Source: JABJAG01 sp038137215 (GTDB lineage: Bacteria; Pseudomonadota; Alphaproteobacteria; UBA6615). Taken from it: 64,000 bases of DNA. Location: assembly GCA_038137215.1 (NCBI GenBank), contig JAYQBG010000006.1:51968-115967 (forward strand), read 5' to 3'. This document shows positions 8,637 through 17,135 of this stretch, piece after piece. Within the stretch, counting starts at the first letter, position 1, and the number at the start of each line of letters is the position of its first letter. A program made the position numbers and the translations under genes. A model generated the notes under the pieces. That model was not told the origin of the DNA. It did no database searches and was given only the letters and a program-made list of their open reading frames with translations.

Positions 8637-9812
8637 GTGACCCGGGACCGCATCGCCATTGTCATCGGGTCGCTGCAGATCGGCGGCGCCGAGCGTCAGA
8701 TCGCCCAGATCGTTCCGCGGCTTGACCGGGAACGCTGGGACATCGATCTCATCACCCTGTCCCGGCCGGGGCCCCTTGCCGAAGAACTGGAGCATGCCGG
8801 ATTCCGGATCTGGTCGCCGCCGCTGACCAGTGCGATCACCCGGACCGGCCTCGCGATTCGCCTTTTCAAGGCCCTGATCACCGGACCTTGGCTACTGCTC
8901 TGGTTTCTTCGCCAACGCCCTGCGATTGCCCATTTCATCCTGCCGGAAGCCTATCTCATCGGCGGACTATGTGCGCTCATGGCCGGTCAGAAGCGGATGA
9001 TCATGAGCCGGCGCTCTCTGGCGCATTATCAGAGCCGTCATCCGCTGCTTTTCCGGATCGAGCGGTTTCTGCACCCGCGCATGTCGCTGATCATCGCCAA
9101 CAGCGAAGCCATCCGGCGCGATCTGATACGCGAAGGGGCGCCCGCCAGCCGGCTCTGGGTGATCCGCAACGGTGTGGATTCGGACACCCTTAGGCCCGAT
9201 ACCGAACGCGGCGCGGCGGTGCGTCAGTCCCTGAACATCGCGCCCGATGCGCTGGTCCTGATGATCGTGGCCAATCTCATTCCCTATAAGGGCCATAACG
9301 ATCTACTCGACGCGCTGGCCGGAATTCGCGACCAGCTTCCCGCTGGGTGGCAATTGCTGTGCATCGGTCGCGATGACGGTATCGGCGAATCGTTGCGCGC
9401 GCAGGCGGCGGCACAGGGCCTGGCCAATCACGTCCAGTTTCTCGGATCACGGTCCGATATTCCCGAACTTCTCAATGCCGCAGATATCGGCCTTCTGTGC
9501 TCTCATGAAGAAGGGCTGCCGAACGCCGTTCTGGAAACCATGGCGTCCGGAACACCCGTGATAGCCACCGAAGTGGGGGGCACCGGTGAAATTCTCGAGG
9601 ACGGCGTCACCGGCATGCTGGTGCCGGCCCGCGATCCGGACGCCCTCTCCCGCGCCATTCTGGATCTTGCCTGTGACGACGCACATCGCCGAGACATGGG
9701 GGCGCAGAGCCGCACCGAAATCGAACGCTCTTTCGGGCTCGATATCTGTGCGCGCGCCTATGACGATCTCTATCGGCAGATCATGAGCCGCCCGCCACAA
9801 GGCAAAGCCTGA
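8637..9812 (+). CDS. GT4 family glycosyltransferase
   Basis: A GT-B enzyme of about 391 residues. The N-terminal motif SLQIGGAERQ is the family acceptor-domain turn. NGVDSDTLRPD marks the start of the donor domain, and SHEEGLPNAVLETMASGTPVI is the donor-site region with its E-x7-E pattern. The GTG at 8637 is preferred: it lies 13 bp after the previous stop and immediately before the first beta strand (RDRIAIVIGS). Longer in-frame starts would lie inside the HAD gene. The TGA stop shares one base with the ATG of the next asparagine-synthetase-type gene. Probably extends the lipid-linked surface glycan. Confidence 0.87.
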   Translation: MTRDRIAIVIGSLQIGGAERQIAQIVPRLDRERWDIDLITLSRPGPLAEELEHAGFRIWSPPLTSAITRTGLAIRLFKALITGPWLLLWFLRQRPAIAHFILPEAYLIGGLCALMAGQKRMIMSRRSLAHYQSRHPLLFRIERFLHPRMSLIIANSEAIRRDLIREGAPASRLWVIRNGVDSDTLRPDTERGAAVRQSLNIAPDALVLMIVANLIPYKGHNDLLDALAGIRDQLPAGWQLLCIGRDDGIGESLRAQAAAQGLANHVQFLGSRSDIPELLNAADIGLLCSHEEGLPNAVLETMASGTPVIATEVGGTGEILEDGVTGMLVPARDPDALSRAILDLACDDAHRRDMGAQSRTEIERSFGLDICARAYDDLYRQIMSRPPQGKA

Positions 9813-11776
9813 TGTGCGGAATTGCCGGTTTCTGGTCGCCCGCCAATACGCGGGACGCGGCCGGGCTGGAACAGATCGCCACCGCCATGGGTCTGGCGGT
9901 GGCCCATCGCGGACCCGATGGCGATGGGACATGGGTGGATGCCGAACGCGGGATCGGATTCGCCCATCGGCGGCTCGCGATTATCGATCTTCGCGAAACC
10001 GGACACCAGCCGATGACCTCCGCGTCGGGGCGCTTCGTGGTGTCCTACAATGGTGAAATCTACAACTTTCCCGAACTGCGCGCCGATCTCGAAGCCCGGG
10101 GCATAACCTTCCGCGGGACGTCGGACACCGAGGCTCTGCTCGCACTCATCGAACAGGTCGGGCTGGCCGACGCGCTTCGGCGCACCAATGGCATGTTCGC
10201 CTTCGCCCTGTGGGACCGGGAGGAGCAGAAACTCTTTCTCGCACGCGACCGCTACGGCCAGAAGCCGCTCTATTACGCAATTCTTCGCGGCGGGATCGTG
10301 TTCGGCTCCGAACTGTCGGCGCTCCGCGCACACCCGGATTTCGTTCCGGCGGTCAGCCGCGATGCACTCGCCATGTTTCTGCGCTTCGGCAATGTGCCCG
10401 CACCCGCCGCCATCTTCGAGAACACCCACAAGCTTCTGCCGGGAACGATCCTCTGCCTGGATGCCAGCGCCGTGGCGAACGGGACCCAGCTGGCACCCCA
10501 ATCCTACTGGTCCGCCGAACAGGTCGCGCGCGAAGGCCTGGCGGCACCATTTGAGGGCGATCCCGAAGACGCCGTTGACGAACTCGAGCGCCGACTCGGC
10601 GCGGCGGTCGAGCGATGCATGGTCTCCGACGTGTCCCTGGGCGCTTTCCTTTCCGGCGGACTCGATTCCTCAACCGTCGTTGCCCTGATGCAGGCCCGCA
10701 GCACCACGCCGGTCCGGACCTTCTCCATCGGGTTTCATGAGGCGCAGTACAACGAGGCCAATTATGCGGCGGCCGTTGCCGAACATCTCGGGACCGCACA
10801 CACGGAACTCTACGTCACCCCCGGGGACGCTCAGGATGTGATTCCGGATCTGCCACGGCTCTATGACGAACCGTTTTCCGATTCCTCGCAGATTCCGACC
10901 TTCCTTGTCTCCAAACTCGCGCGGGACTCGGTCACCGTCTCCCTGTCGGGAGACGGCGGCGACGAGCAGTTCGTCGGCTACAACCGATACGCCTGGGGAG
11001 ACCGGATCGGAGGTGTGATCGAGGCAATACCCCGCCTGGCCCGGCACATCGCCACCGGCGCCATGCGAACCCCGCCGCCCGAAATCTGGGATACACTGTA
11101 CAGGACAGCCATGGCGTGGCGGCGCGGCGGCGGCAGACAGGTTCAGGTTGGCCACAAGGTTCACAAACTGGCCGGGCTCCTGCGCGCCGCCGACCGCCCG
11201 GCGCTCTATCTCGAACTCCTCTCGCAATGGAACGACCCGATTTCGGTCGTACCCGGCGCAGCGGAGGCGACCTGCTATGGCGGCGCCCCGACCGCATGGC
11301 CACAGCTCGGGAATTTCACGCTCGAGATGCTGCTGCTCGACACAACCGGATATCTGCCAAACGATATCCTGGTCAAACTCGATCGTGCCTCCATGGCGGT
11401 CGGGCTGGAAGGGCGCGTGCCTTTCCTCGATCATGAGGTCGGGGCCTTTGCCTGGCAACTTCCGCTGGAAATGAAACTGCGGAACGGCGACACAAAATGG
11501 CCGATCCGCAAAGTCCTGGAACGCTACGTGCCGCGCGACTTGATCGAGCGGCCCAAGATGGGTTTCGGTGTCCCGATCGGCCAGTGGTTGCGCACCGACC
11601 TGCGAGACTGGGCCGAAGACCTGCTATCGCCCATGTCCCTGCAGGGACATGGCCTGCTCGATCCGGCCCCAGTCCGCAAAACCTGGGACGAACATCTTTC
11701 TGGTCGGCGCAACTGGGAACACCGGCTCTGGGCCGTCCTGATGTTCCAGTCCTGGTATCGCGAGACAGGACTCTAG
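9812..11776 (+). CDS. asnB: Asparagine synthetase-type glutamine amidotransferase, second copy
   Basis: A 654-residue class II amidotransferase/PP-loop synthetase, divergent from the copy at 3959. Cys2 (MCGIAG), AHRGPDGDG and SYNGEIYNF define the glutaminase half; LSGGLDSSTVVAL and SLSGDGGDEQFVGYNRY define the synthetase half. Length matches the AsnB/exopolysaccharide amidotransferase family. It overlaps the preceding glycosyltransferase stop by one base. Having two such enzymes in one operon suggests two amidation steps on the glycan, for example on two uronic acid residues, though one could supply asparagine. A 103 bp gap without visible genes separates it from the O-antigen ligase-like gene. 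Confidence 0.88.
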   Translation: MCGIAGFWSPANTRDAAGLEQIATAMGLAVAHRGPDGDGTWVDAERGIGFAHRRLAIIDLRETGHQPMTSASGRFVVSYNGEIYNFPELRADLEARGITFRGTSDTEALLALIEQVGLADALRRTNGMFAFALWDREEQKLFLARDRYGQKPLYYAILRGGIVFGSELSALRAHPDFVPAVSRDALAMFLRFGNVPAPAAIFENTHKLLPGTILCLDASAVANGTQLAPQSYWSAEQVAREGLAAPFEGDPEDAVDELERRLGAAVERCMVSDVSLGAFLSGGLDSSTVVALMQARSTTPVRTFSIGFHEAQYNEANYAAAVAEHLGTAHTELYVTPGDAQDVIPDLPRLYDEPFSDSSQIPTFLVSKLARDSVTVSLSGDGGDEQFVGYNRYAWGDRIGGVIEAIPRLARHIATGAMRTPPPEIWDTLYRTAMAWRRGGGRQVQVGHKVHKLAGLLRAADRPALYLELLSQWNDPISVVPGAAEATCYGGAPTAWPQLGNFTLEMLLLDTTGYLPNDILVKLDRASMAVGLEGRVPFLDHEVGAFAWQLPLEMKLRNGDTKWPIRKVLERYVPRDLIERPKMGFGVPIGQWLRTDLRDWAEDLLSPMSLQGHGLLDPAPVRKTWDEHLSGRRNWEHRLWAVLMFQSWYRETGL

Positions 11777-11879
11777 CGCAACGCGGTGATCATCGGCAGA
11801 CTCCGGACACTGCGGGCCGATCATCCCGTATTTCCCGGCGAACCCAGCCTGATCAACAACGAGACGCGCCAACACCTCC

Positions 11880-13109
11880 ATGACCGGCTCCGATCTTCTC
11901 AGACCGAATATCGTCCTTGTGGGCGTTGCCGCGCTGCTACCGTCTCTGGGCGTGTTCGCCCCGTCTTTCAGCTGGGTCCTGGCAGCACTGGCCGCCCTTC
12001 TGGTTGCCGGCCTGGCCCTCGCCACGCGCGCGCGCATGCCGCTGCCATCGCCCACGGTCCTGTTGTCGCTGGTCCTGCTGCTGATCTGGGCTGCGGCCAG
12101 CTTGCTGTGGAGCCCCGTGCCCGAACGGGCTCAGGGCGTGATCGGAAACGCGATCCTGTTTCTGGCCGGCGGGCTGCTGCTGATCTCCGTCGCCCGGACA
12201 TTCGATGCAGAGAACCAGCGCCGGTTCGATATCGCCCTGAGCGCCGGATTCCTTCTTGCGCTCGGCCTGATCCTTTCGGAAATCATTCTCGGTGCCCCGA
12301 TCAGCCGGTCGATTCACGGCGACGAACGCGCCGGGGCCTATGGCCTGGCCTTTTTCAACCGATCCTCGAGCGTATTGGTGCTGCTCACCTGGCCCTTCGT
12401 GCTTGTGACCTATCGCCGACTCGGCCTGGCCTTCGCGGTGGGCGCGCTGGTTGCCAGTCTTGTGGTTCTGGCGATTCTCAACACCGCAGCGCCGCTTCTG
12501 GCGATCCTGGTATCCGGCGCCGCCGTGGGCCTGATCCTGATCGCACCCCGCCTGGCCGCCTGGGCCATCCTGGCTGTCACGCTCGTCATCATTGCGCTTT
12601 CACCGGTCTGGAGCGGACTGGCCCCGAAAATTTTCGACCTTCTGCTGGCCAACAACGTGATCGAGCAGGGCCTGAACCACCGTTTCGTGATCTGGGGATT
12701 TGCCTCCGAGAAGCTGCTCGAACAACCGCTCTTCGGTTGGGGGCTGGATGCCTCGCGTGCCATCCCCGGCGGAACACAAACCATCGATATCCTGGTGAAC
12801 ACCAACGGTGACATGTCGGCCAGCGAGTTTCTGCCGCTCCATCCCCATAACGGATTTCTGCAGATCTGGCTGGAGCTGGGTCTGGTCGGAACGATCCTTG
12901 CCACGGTTCTGGTCGTTGCCCTGCTCAAATCAATCCTGTTCGACAATCCGCGGCCGGCCGATCGCGCCTTTGTCGGCGGCACGTATGTTGCCACCTTCGT
13001 TCTGTTCCAGCTGAGCTTCGGTGTCTGGCAAAGCTGGTGGATCGGCCTCCTCTGGCTGATCGCTGCGATCACCGTGGCGGCGGCCAACCGGAACCCGGAA
13101 AGCCCATGA
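11880..13109 (+). CDS. O-antigen ligase/polymerase-like membrane protein (WaaL/Wzy family)
   Basis: A 409-residue hydrophobic protein with about ten to twelve transmembrane segments. The diagnostic part is a long loop between the late membrane helices with RFVIWGFASEKLLEQPLFGWG followed by PLHPHNGFLQIWLELGLVG, the His-rich Wzy_C motif of O-antigen ligases and polymerases. These enzymes act in the inner membrane on the periplasmic side, moving undecaprenyl-linked glycan onto lipid A-core or joining repeat units. Ligase and polymerase cannot be separated by sequence alone. Its TGA overlaps the ATG of the broken aminotransferase gene. No Wzx flippase or Wzz chain-length gene is seen in the window. 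Confidence 0.82.
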   Translation: MTGSDLLRPNIVLVGVAALLPSLGVFAPSFSWVLAALAALLVAGLALATRARMPLPSPTVLLSLVLLLIWAAASLLWSPVPERAQGVIGNAILFLAGGLLLISVARTFDAENQRRFDIALSAGFLLALGLILSEIILGAPISRSIHGDERAGAYGLAFFNRSSSVLVLLTWPFVLVTYRRLGLAFAVGALVASLVVLAILNTAAPLLAILVSGAAVGLILIAPRLAAWAILAVTLVIIALSPVWSGLAPKIFDLLLANNVIEQGLNHRFVIWGFASEKLLEQPLFGWGLDASRAIPGGTQTIDILVNTNGDMSASEFLPLHPHNGFLQIWLELGLVGTILATVLVVALLKSILFDNPRPADRAFVGGTYVATFVLFQLSFGVWQSWWIGLLWLIAAITVAAANRNPESP

Positions 13110-14136
13110 TTCACAACGCCATTCCGAATGTCGGCACAGACGACGCCAAAGCCGTGTAGGACGCTGTCGAACAGGGCATGCTCGCCATCGGGCCGGCCAT
13201 CGGCGAGCTTGAAGCGCGGTTTTCGCAGCGAATGGGCGGGATCGAGACCGTTGCAGTTCAGAGCGGGACCGCCGCCCTCCATCTTGCCCTGCTGGCATCC
13301 GGCGTGACGGCCGACGACCACGTTATTGTGCCGGAATCCGCCTTCGTCGCGACCGTAACCGCTGTCTGTTATTGCGGCGCCACGCCACTGCTGGCCGATG
13401 TTGATTCGCAAACCGGTCTGATCGATCTCGCCGGACTGGCGCGGTATCTCGACGATCACTGCGAGACGGATCAGGGGCGTACCGTGGTGCGCGACACCGG
13501 CCGGGTGATCCGGGCCATTGTGCCGGTCCACCTCTACGGGCACCCGGTGGATATGGACAGGCTCACCGATCTGCTCGCTTCGCGCCACATCACCGTGGTT
13601 GAAGATGCCGCCAAAGCCCTGGGCGCCCTCTACCGCGATCGTCCTGTCGGCGGTCTGGGCCACACGGCGATTCTGAGTTTCAACGGCAACAAGGTGATCA
13701 CCGGCGGGGCCGGAGGTATGATCCTGACGCCTGATGCGGAACTGGCCCATGCTGCCGCTACCTCTCCAGCCAGGCCCGCGATGATGCGCTCTACTTTCAG
13801 CATGGCGAGATCGGTTTCAACTACCGCATGCCGAACCTAAACGCCGCGCTGGTGCTCTCGCAACTTTCCCGGCTGGACGAGTTCGTCGCCCGCAAGCGTG
13901 ATATCGCCGCGCGTTATGCCGAACGCCTGGCGGATCTTCCCGGCGTGGCCATGACCCCCGAAGCCGATTGGGCCACGAGCAGCTGCTGGATGTCGGTTCT
14001 CACGCTCGACCCGCAGATCTATCCGGACGGTGCGGAACCGGTCATCCGCGCGCTCTGCGCCCGAGAGATCGGTGCGCGTCCGACATGGATTCCGCTCGGC
14101 GATCTGCCGCCGCATGCAAACGCGCTGCGGATCGAC
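13106..14136 (+). pseudogene. LegC/PglE-type sugar aminotransferase, broken (TAG, frameshift, lost 3' end)
   Basis: The translation from ATG 13106 is a DegT/DnrJ/EryC1 aminotransferase that makes 4-amino-4,6-dideoxy sugar nucleotides. LYGHPVDMDR, VVEDAAKALGA and SFNGNKVITGGAGGMI are LegC-type motifs; the Lys of SFNGNK would bind PLP. Three lesions are visible. Codon 18 is TAG (13157-13159). One base is missing near 13755, so the reading GMILTPDAELAHAA continues in the next frame as RYLSSQARDDALYF and on to GFNYRMPNLNAA. The coding match stops around 14130, lacking about 60-70 C-terminal residues. It overlaps the upstream membrane protein (ATGA). As written it cannot give an active enzyme; sequencing error is possible for the first two lesions. 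Confidence 0.82.
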
Positions 14137-14655
14137 GGTACCGGCCCCGATGACGGCGCCGGGTCCGACCCGGGCACCGGCGCCCACCACAACATCCCCA
14201 CACACCGTCACGCCTGGAGCGATATGCGCGCCGGGGCCAATCTCGCTGTCATCATCGACCGAGGCCCGGGTGTTGACAATCACATGGGCTCCGATCTGCG
14301 CACCGGCGTTGATCACGGCGCCCGCATTGACGAACACCCCATCGGCCAGCGTGGCCGCCGAGGAGATGATTGCGCCGGGATGGCAGATGGTTTCGAAGCG
14401 GGCCGAAACCGAATTCAGCCGATTCACGAGCGACGTCTTTGCCACCGGATCGCTGATCGAAACATGAAAGCCGTGGGCCCGCACGAAATCAGAATCGTCG
14501 AGATGCTCATCGCCGCCAAGTATCGGCGCGCCGGCAAGGGTGTCCCCGGCTTCGCGCGCAGTGTCCAGCAGGCCATCGACCGTCAGGCCGCACGCCTGAG
14601 CGGCGTCCAGCATAACTCGCGCATCCCCGCCGGCACCGATCAACACAAGCCCCAT
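14134..14655 (-). pseudogene. NeuD/PglD-type sugar acyltransferase, 3' end lost
   Basis: Begins GLVLIGAGGDARVM, the Rossmann-like nucleotide-sugar binding domain of NeuD/PglD enzymes, and continues into a left-handed beta-helix of hexapeptide repeats (GVFVNAGAVINAGAQIG, GPGAHIAPGVTVCGDV, GAVIGAGTV). These enzymes acylate the 4-amino group made by LegC/PglE. The match ends at GAGTV at about 14134, before the usual final coil with the VPA motif; beyond that the frame merely reads the antisense of the aminotransferase. The site expected to hold the catalytic His reads ASVDDDSEIG, with Asp in place of His. The gene lies opposite its functional partner, which also lost its end here. Inactive or misassembled. 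Confidence 0.78.
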
Positions 14656-14790
14656 GCATCACCTTCCCCAAAAGCGCATACTGCGCCAACGCGGACAGAT
14701 TAGATCAAAGCAGCCCATGAGTGCATCCTTCACCCGGTCGCTTCGAAGCGCATACATTGGGCGCCAACACACGACGAGGCTCACCGCCAC

Positions 14791-15930
14791 ATGCCCTTGA
14801 AGATCTGCCAGCTCTGCACGGTCGATTTCACGCTTTATCATTTCCTGCGCCCGCTGATGAACGCGTTGCGGGACGAAGGGCATGAGGTTGTCGGCGTCTG
14901 TGCCGACGGCGAACTGGTGGACGCGGTCCGCCAGGATGGCTTTCGCGTCGAGACGGCCCCGCTCGTCCGCTCGATCAATCCGCTGCGCAACCTGCAGGCG
15001 GCCGGCGAACTGCACCGGCTGTTCCGCCGCGAAAGCTTCGATATGGTTCACACCCACACGCCGGTCGGGGCGTTTGTCGGACGGCTGGCCGCACGGTGCG
15101 CACGGGTGCCGCGCATCATCTACACAGCCCACGGCTTTTACTTTCACGACAACATGCCTGCGCCGCGCCGGGCGGCGCATATCGGGCTGGAGTGGCTCGC
15201 CGGCCGGGTGACCCACACGCTGTTTACCCAGTCACAGGAAGATGCAGAGACCGCGCGGCGGCTGGGGCTTTGCCGAACCGGCGACATCCGGGCAATCGGC
15301 AATGGTAGCGAGCCAGAGATTTTCAGACCTGACGTGAACCAACAGGACCGTCAACGAATCCGCGCCGCCATCGGAACGCCCGACGAGCGGGTTGTCATTC
15401 TGATGACCGGGCGCCTTGTCGCCGAAAAAGGCTATCGGGAACTCATCGAGGCCATGCACAGGGTCGATGCGGAACTCTGGGCCGTCGGTGCGCGACTACG
15501 CAGCGATCATGCCAACGGCATCGAGGATGTCGTTTCCGCAGCGGAAGACGACCCCCTGCTGCGCGACCGCGTCCGGTTTCTGGGCTATCGCCAGGACATG
15601 CCCGACCTCCTGCGCGCAGCGGATATTTTCACGCTCCCATCGCATCGCGAGGGTATGCCCCGCTCCATCATTGAAGCGATGCTGACCGGTCTTCCGGTCG
15701 TCGCAACCGACATCCGCGGCAGCCGCGAGGAAGTGGTCCAGAACGAGACCGGGCTCCTGGTTCCCGTCGAAGACAGCGACGCCCTCGCCACGGCATTGCA
15801 ATCGCTTGCCGATGCGCCCGAACAGCGCGCGCGGATGGGCGCCGCCGGGCTGACGCGGGCGCAGGAACTTTTCGACGAACGTCTCGTGACCGCACGCCAG
15901 CTGGACCATTTGGGACTGCGCGCGAGCTGA
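14791..15930 (+). CDS. GT4 family glycosyltransferase (PglA-like)
   Basis: A 379-residue GT-B enzyme. The N-terminal region has CQLCTVDFTLYHFLRPL and then VHTHTPVGAFVGRLAAR and IIYTAHGFYFHD, motifs shared with PglA-like transferases that add the second sugar to undecaprenyl-linked amino sugars. The donor domain has TGRLVAEKGYRELIEAM and FTLPSHREGMPRSIIEAML with the E-x7-E pattern. It is preceded by 135 bp without a gene and followed by a good intrinsic terminator, so it may be its own transcription unit. Context with the PglF-like and WecA-like genes supports a role in building the surface glycan. Confidence 0.86.
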   Translation: MPLKICQLCTVDFTLYHFLRPLMNALRDEGHEVVGVCADGELVDAVRQDGFRVETAPLVRSINPLRNLQAAGELHRLFRRESFDMVHTHTPVGAFVGRLAARCARVPRIIYTAHGFYFHDNMPAPRRAAHIGLEWLAGRVTHTLFTQSQEDAETARRLGLCRTGDIRAIGNGSEPEIFRPDVNQQDRQRIRAAIGTPDERVVILMTGRLVAEKGYRELIEAMHRVDAELWAVGARLRSDHANGIEDVVSAAEDDPLLRDRVRFLGYRQDMPDLLRAADIFTLPSHREGMPRSIIEAMLTGLPVVATDIRGSREEVVQNETGLLVPVEDSDALATALQSLADAPEQRARMGAAGLTRAQELFDERLVTARQLDHLGLRAS

Positions 15931-15958
15931 GATCCGCAACACGGATGCGTTCCCCGAC

Positions 15959-15990
15959 GGCCCGGCACCTTGCCGGGCCTTTGTCTTTGC
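15959..15990 (+). terminator. Intrinsic terminator after the GT4 gene
   Basis: A 9 bp GC-rich perfect stem (GGCCCGGCA / TGCCGGGCC) with a 3-base loop, followed by a T-rich tract (TTTGTCTTT). It lies 29 bp after the glycosyltransferase stop and before the WecA-like start at 16031. Confidence 0.75.
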
Positions 15991-16030
15991 CGGTACAAGC
16001 GCACGGACACGCAGGACAAAGCATCGCATC

Positions 16031-17068
16031 TTGATCTGGAACCTTGTCATACTGGCCCTCGCAACGGCCGTGGCCACGACCATTCTGGTCGGGCTGGTCC
16101 GCGGACAGTTGCTCCGCCGCGGCATTCTCGATCGCCCGAATGCGCGCAGTTCCCACGACACCCCGACCCCGCGGGGCGGCGGCATCGGGGTCATTGCCGT
16201 CGTTTTGCCCTTGTGGGTCATCCTTGCCTTTGTCTGGCCGGACGCCGCCCGCCGGAGCGCCACCTCTGCCGGCTGGGCCATTCCACTGGCCGCCCTGGCG
16301 CTGGCCGCGATTTCCTGGATCGACGACCTACGTTCGCTCGGCGCGCTTCCACGACTTTCAATGCAGCTTGTGACCGCCGCAGCAGGGGTGATGCTGCTCC
16401 CCGGACCGGTATTTCAGGGATTGTTTCCCGCCTGGCTGGATGCTGGACTGGCCGCCATCGGCTGGATCTGGTTCGTCAATCTGTTCAATTTCATGGACGG
16501 TATCGACGGCATCACCGGCATCGAAGCCGCCAGTATCGGCGCGGGGATACTCGTCATCGGGCTGGTTTCCGCCGCCGGGGTGGAACCGCTGCACCTGCAC
16601 GCGCTTGTGGTCGCCGCCGCCGCGGCCGGGTTCCTGGTCTGGAACTGGCCCCCGGCGAGAATATTTCTCGGGGATATCGGCAGCGTCCCGATGGGTTACC
16701 TGCTGGGCTGGCTTCTGCTGGGTCTGGCCGCTACGGGAAACTGGGCTGCAGCCCTGATTCTTCCCCTCTATTACGTCACCGACGCCACCCTGACTCTGCT
16801 GCGAAGGCTCGCACGGGGAGAAAAGGTCTGGCAGGCGCATCGGGAACATTTCTATCAGCAGGCCGTGCAGAACGGACGTGGGCACGGCCAGGTCAGCGCG
16901 GCCGTCGGTCTAGTCAGCCTCGCCCTGATTGCACTGGCTGTCTTAACGACCTTTCCGTTTGCCGGGATGATCTGGTCGCTGGCCGCCCTCGCCGCGGCCT
17001 TTGCGCTCGTCACGGGGCTTCTGGTGTGGATGAAACGCCCATTGAGGCCCCACGCCAGGCCCATGTAG
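16031..17068 (+). CDS. WecA/MraY-type polyprenyl-phosphate sugar-1-phosphate transferase
   Basis: A 345-residue integral membrane enzyme with about ten transmembrane helices. RPNARSSHDTPTPRGGG is the cytoplasmic loop 1 motif of the family; SWIDDLRSL carries the metal-binding aspartates; FNFMDGIDGITG is the signature of the catalytic loop; HREHFYQQ is the late His motif. It transfers a sugar-1-phosphate from a UDP-sugar to undecaprenyl phosphate and so starts glycan assembly on the inner membrane. The start is TTG 16031, chosen because it directly precedes the first hydrophobic helix; no ATG is available nearby. It follows a terminator and precedes the dehydratase gene by 67 bp. Confidence 0.87.
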   Translation: MIWNLVILALATAVATTILVGLVRGQLLRRGILDRPNARSSHDTPTPRGGGIGVIAVVLPLWVILAFVWPDAARRSATSAGWAIPLAALALAAISWIDDLRSLGALPRLSMQLVTAAAGVMLLPGPVFQGLFPAWLDAGLAAIGWIWFVNLFNFMDGIDGITGIEAASIGAGILVIGLVSAAGVEPLHLHALVVAAAAAGFLVWNWPPARIFLGDIGSVPMGYLLGWLLLGLAATGNWAAALILPLYYVTDATLTLLRRLARGEKVWQAHREHFYQQAVQNGRGHGQVSAAVGLVSLALIALAVLTTFPFAGMIWSLAALAAAFALVTGLLVWMKRPLRPHARPM

Positions 17069-17135
17069 GCCGTTCCGGGGCTTTGTCCACGACGTCTTAG
17101 TGGTATAAGCGGGCAACCCAACGGGATGTCCGCGA

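Noticed and set aside
13837..14133. Continuation of the NeuD-like frame beyond GAGTV
   Set aside because: This part is the antisense of the aminotransferase gene and has no hexapeptide repeats, so it is not part of the enzyme.
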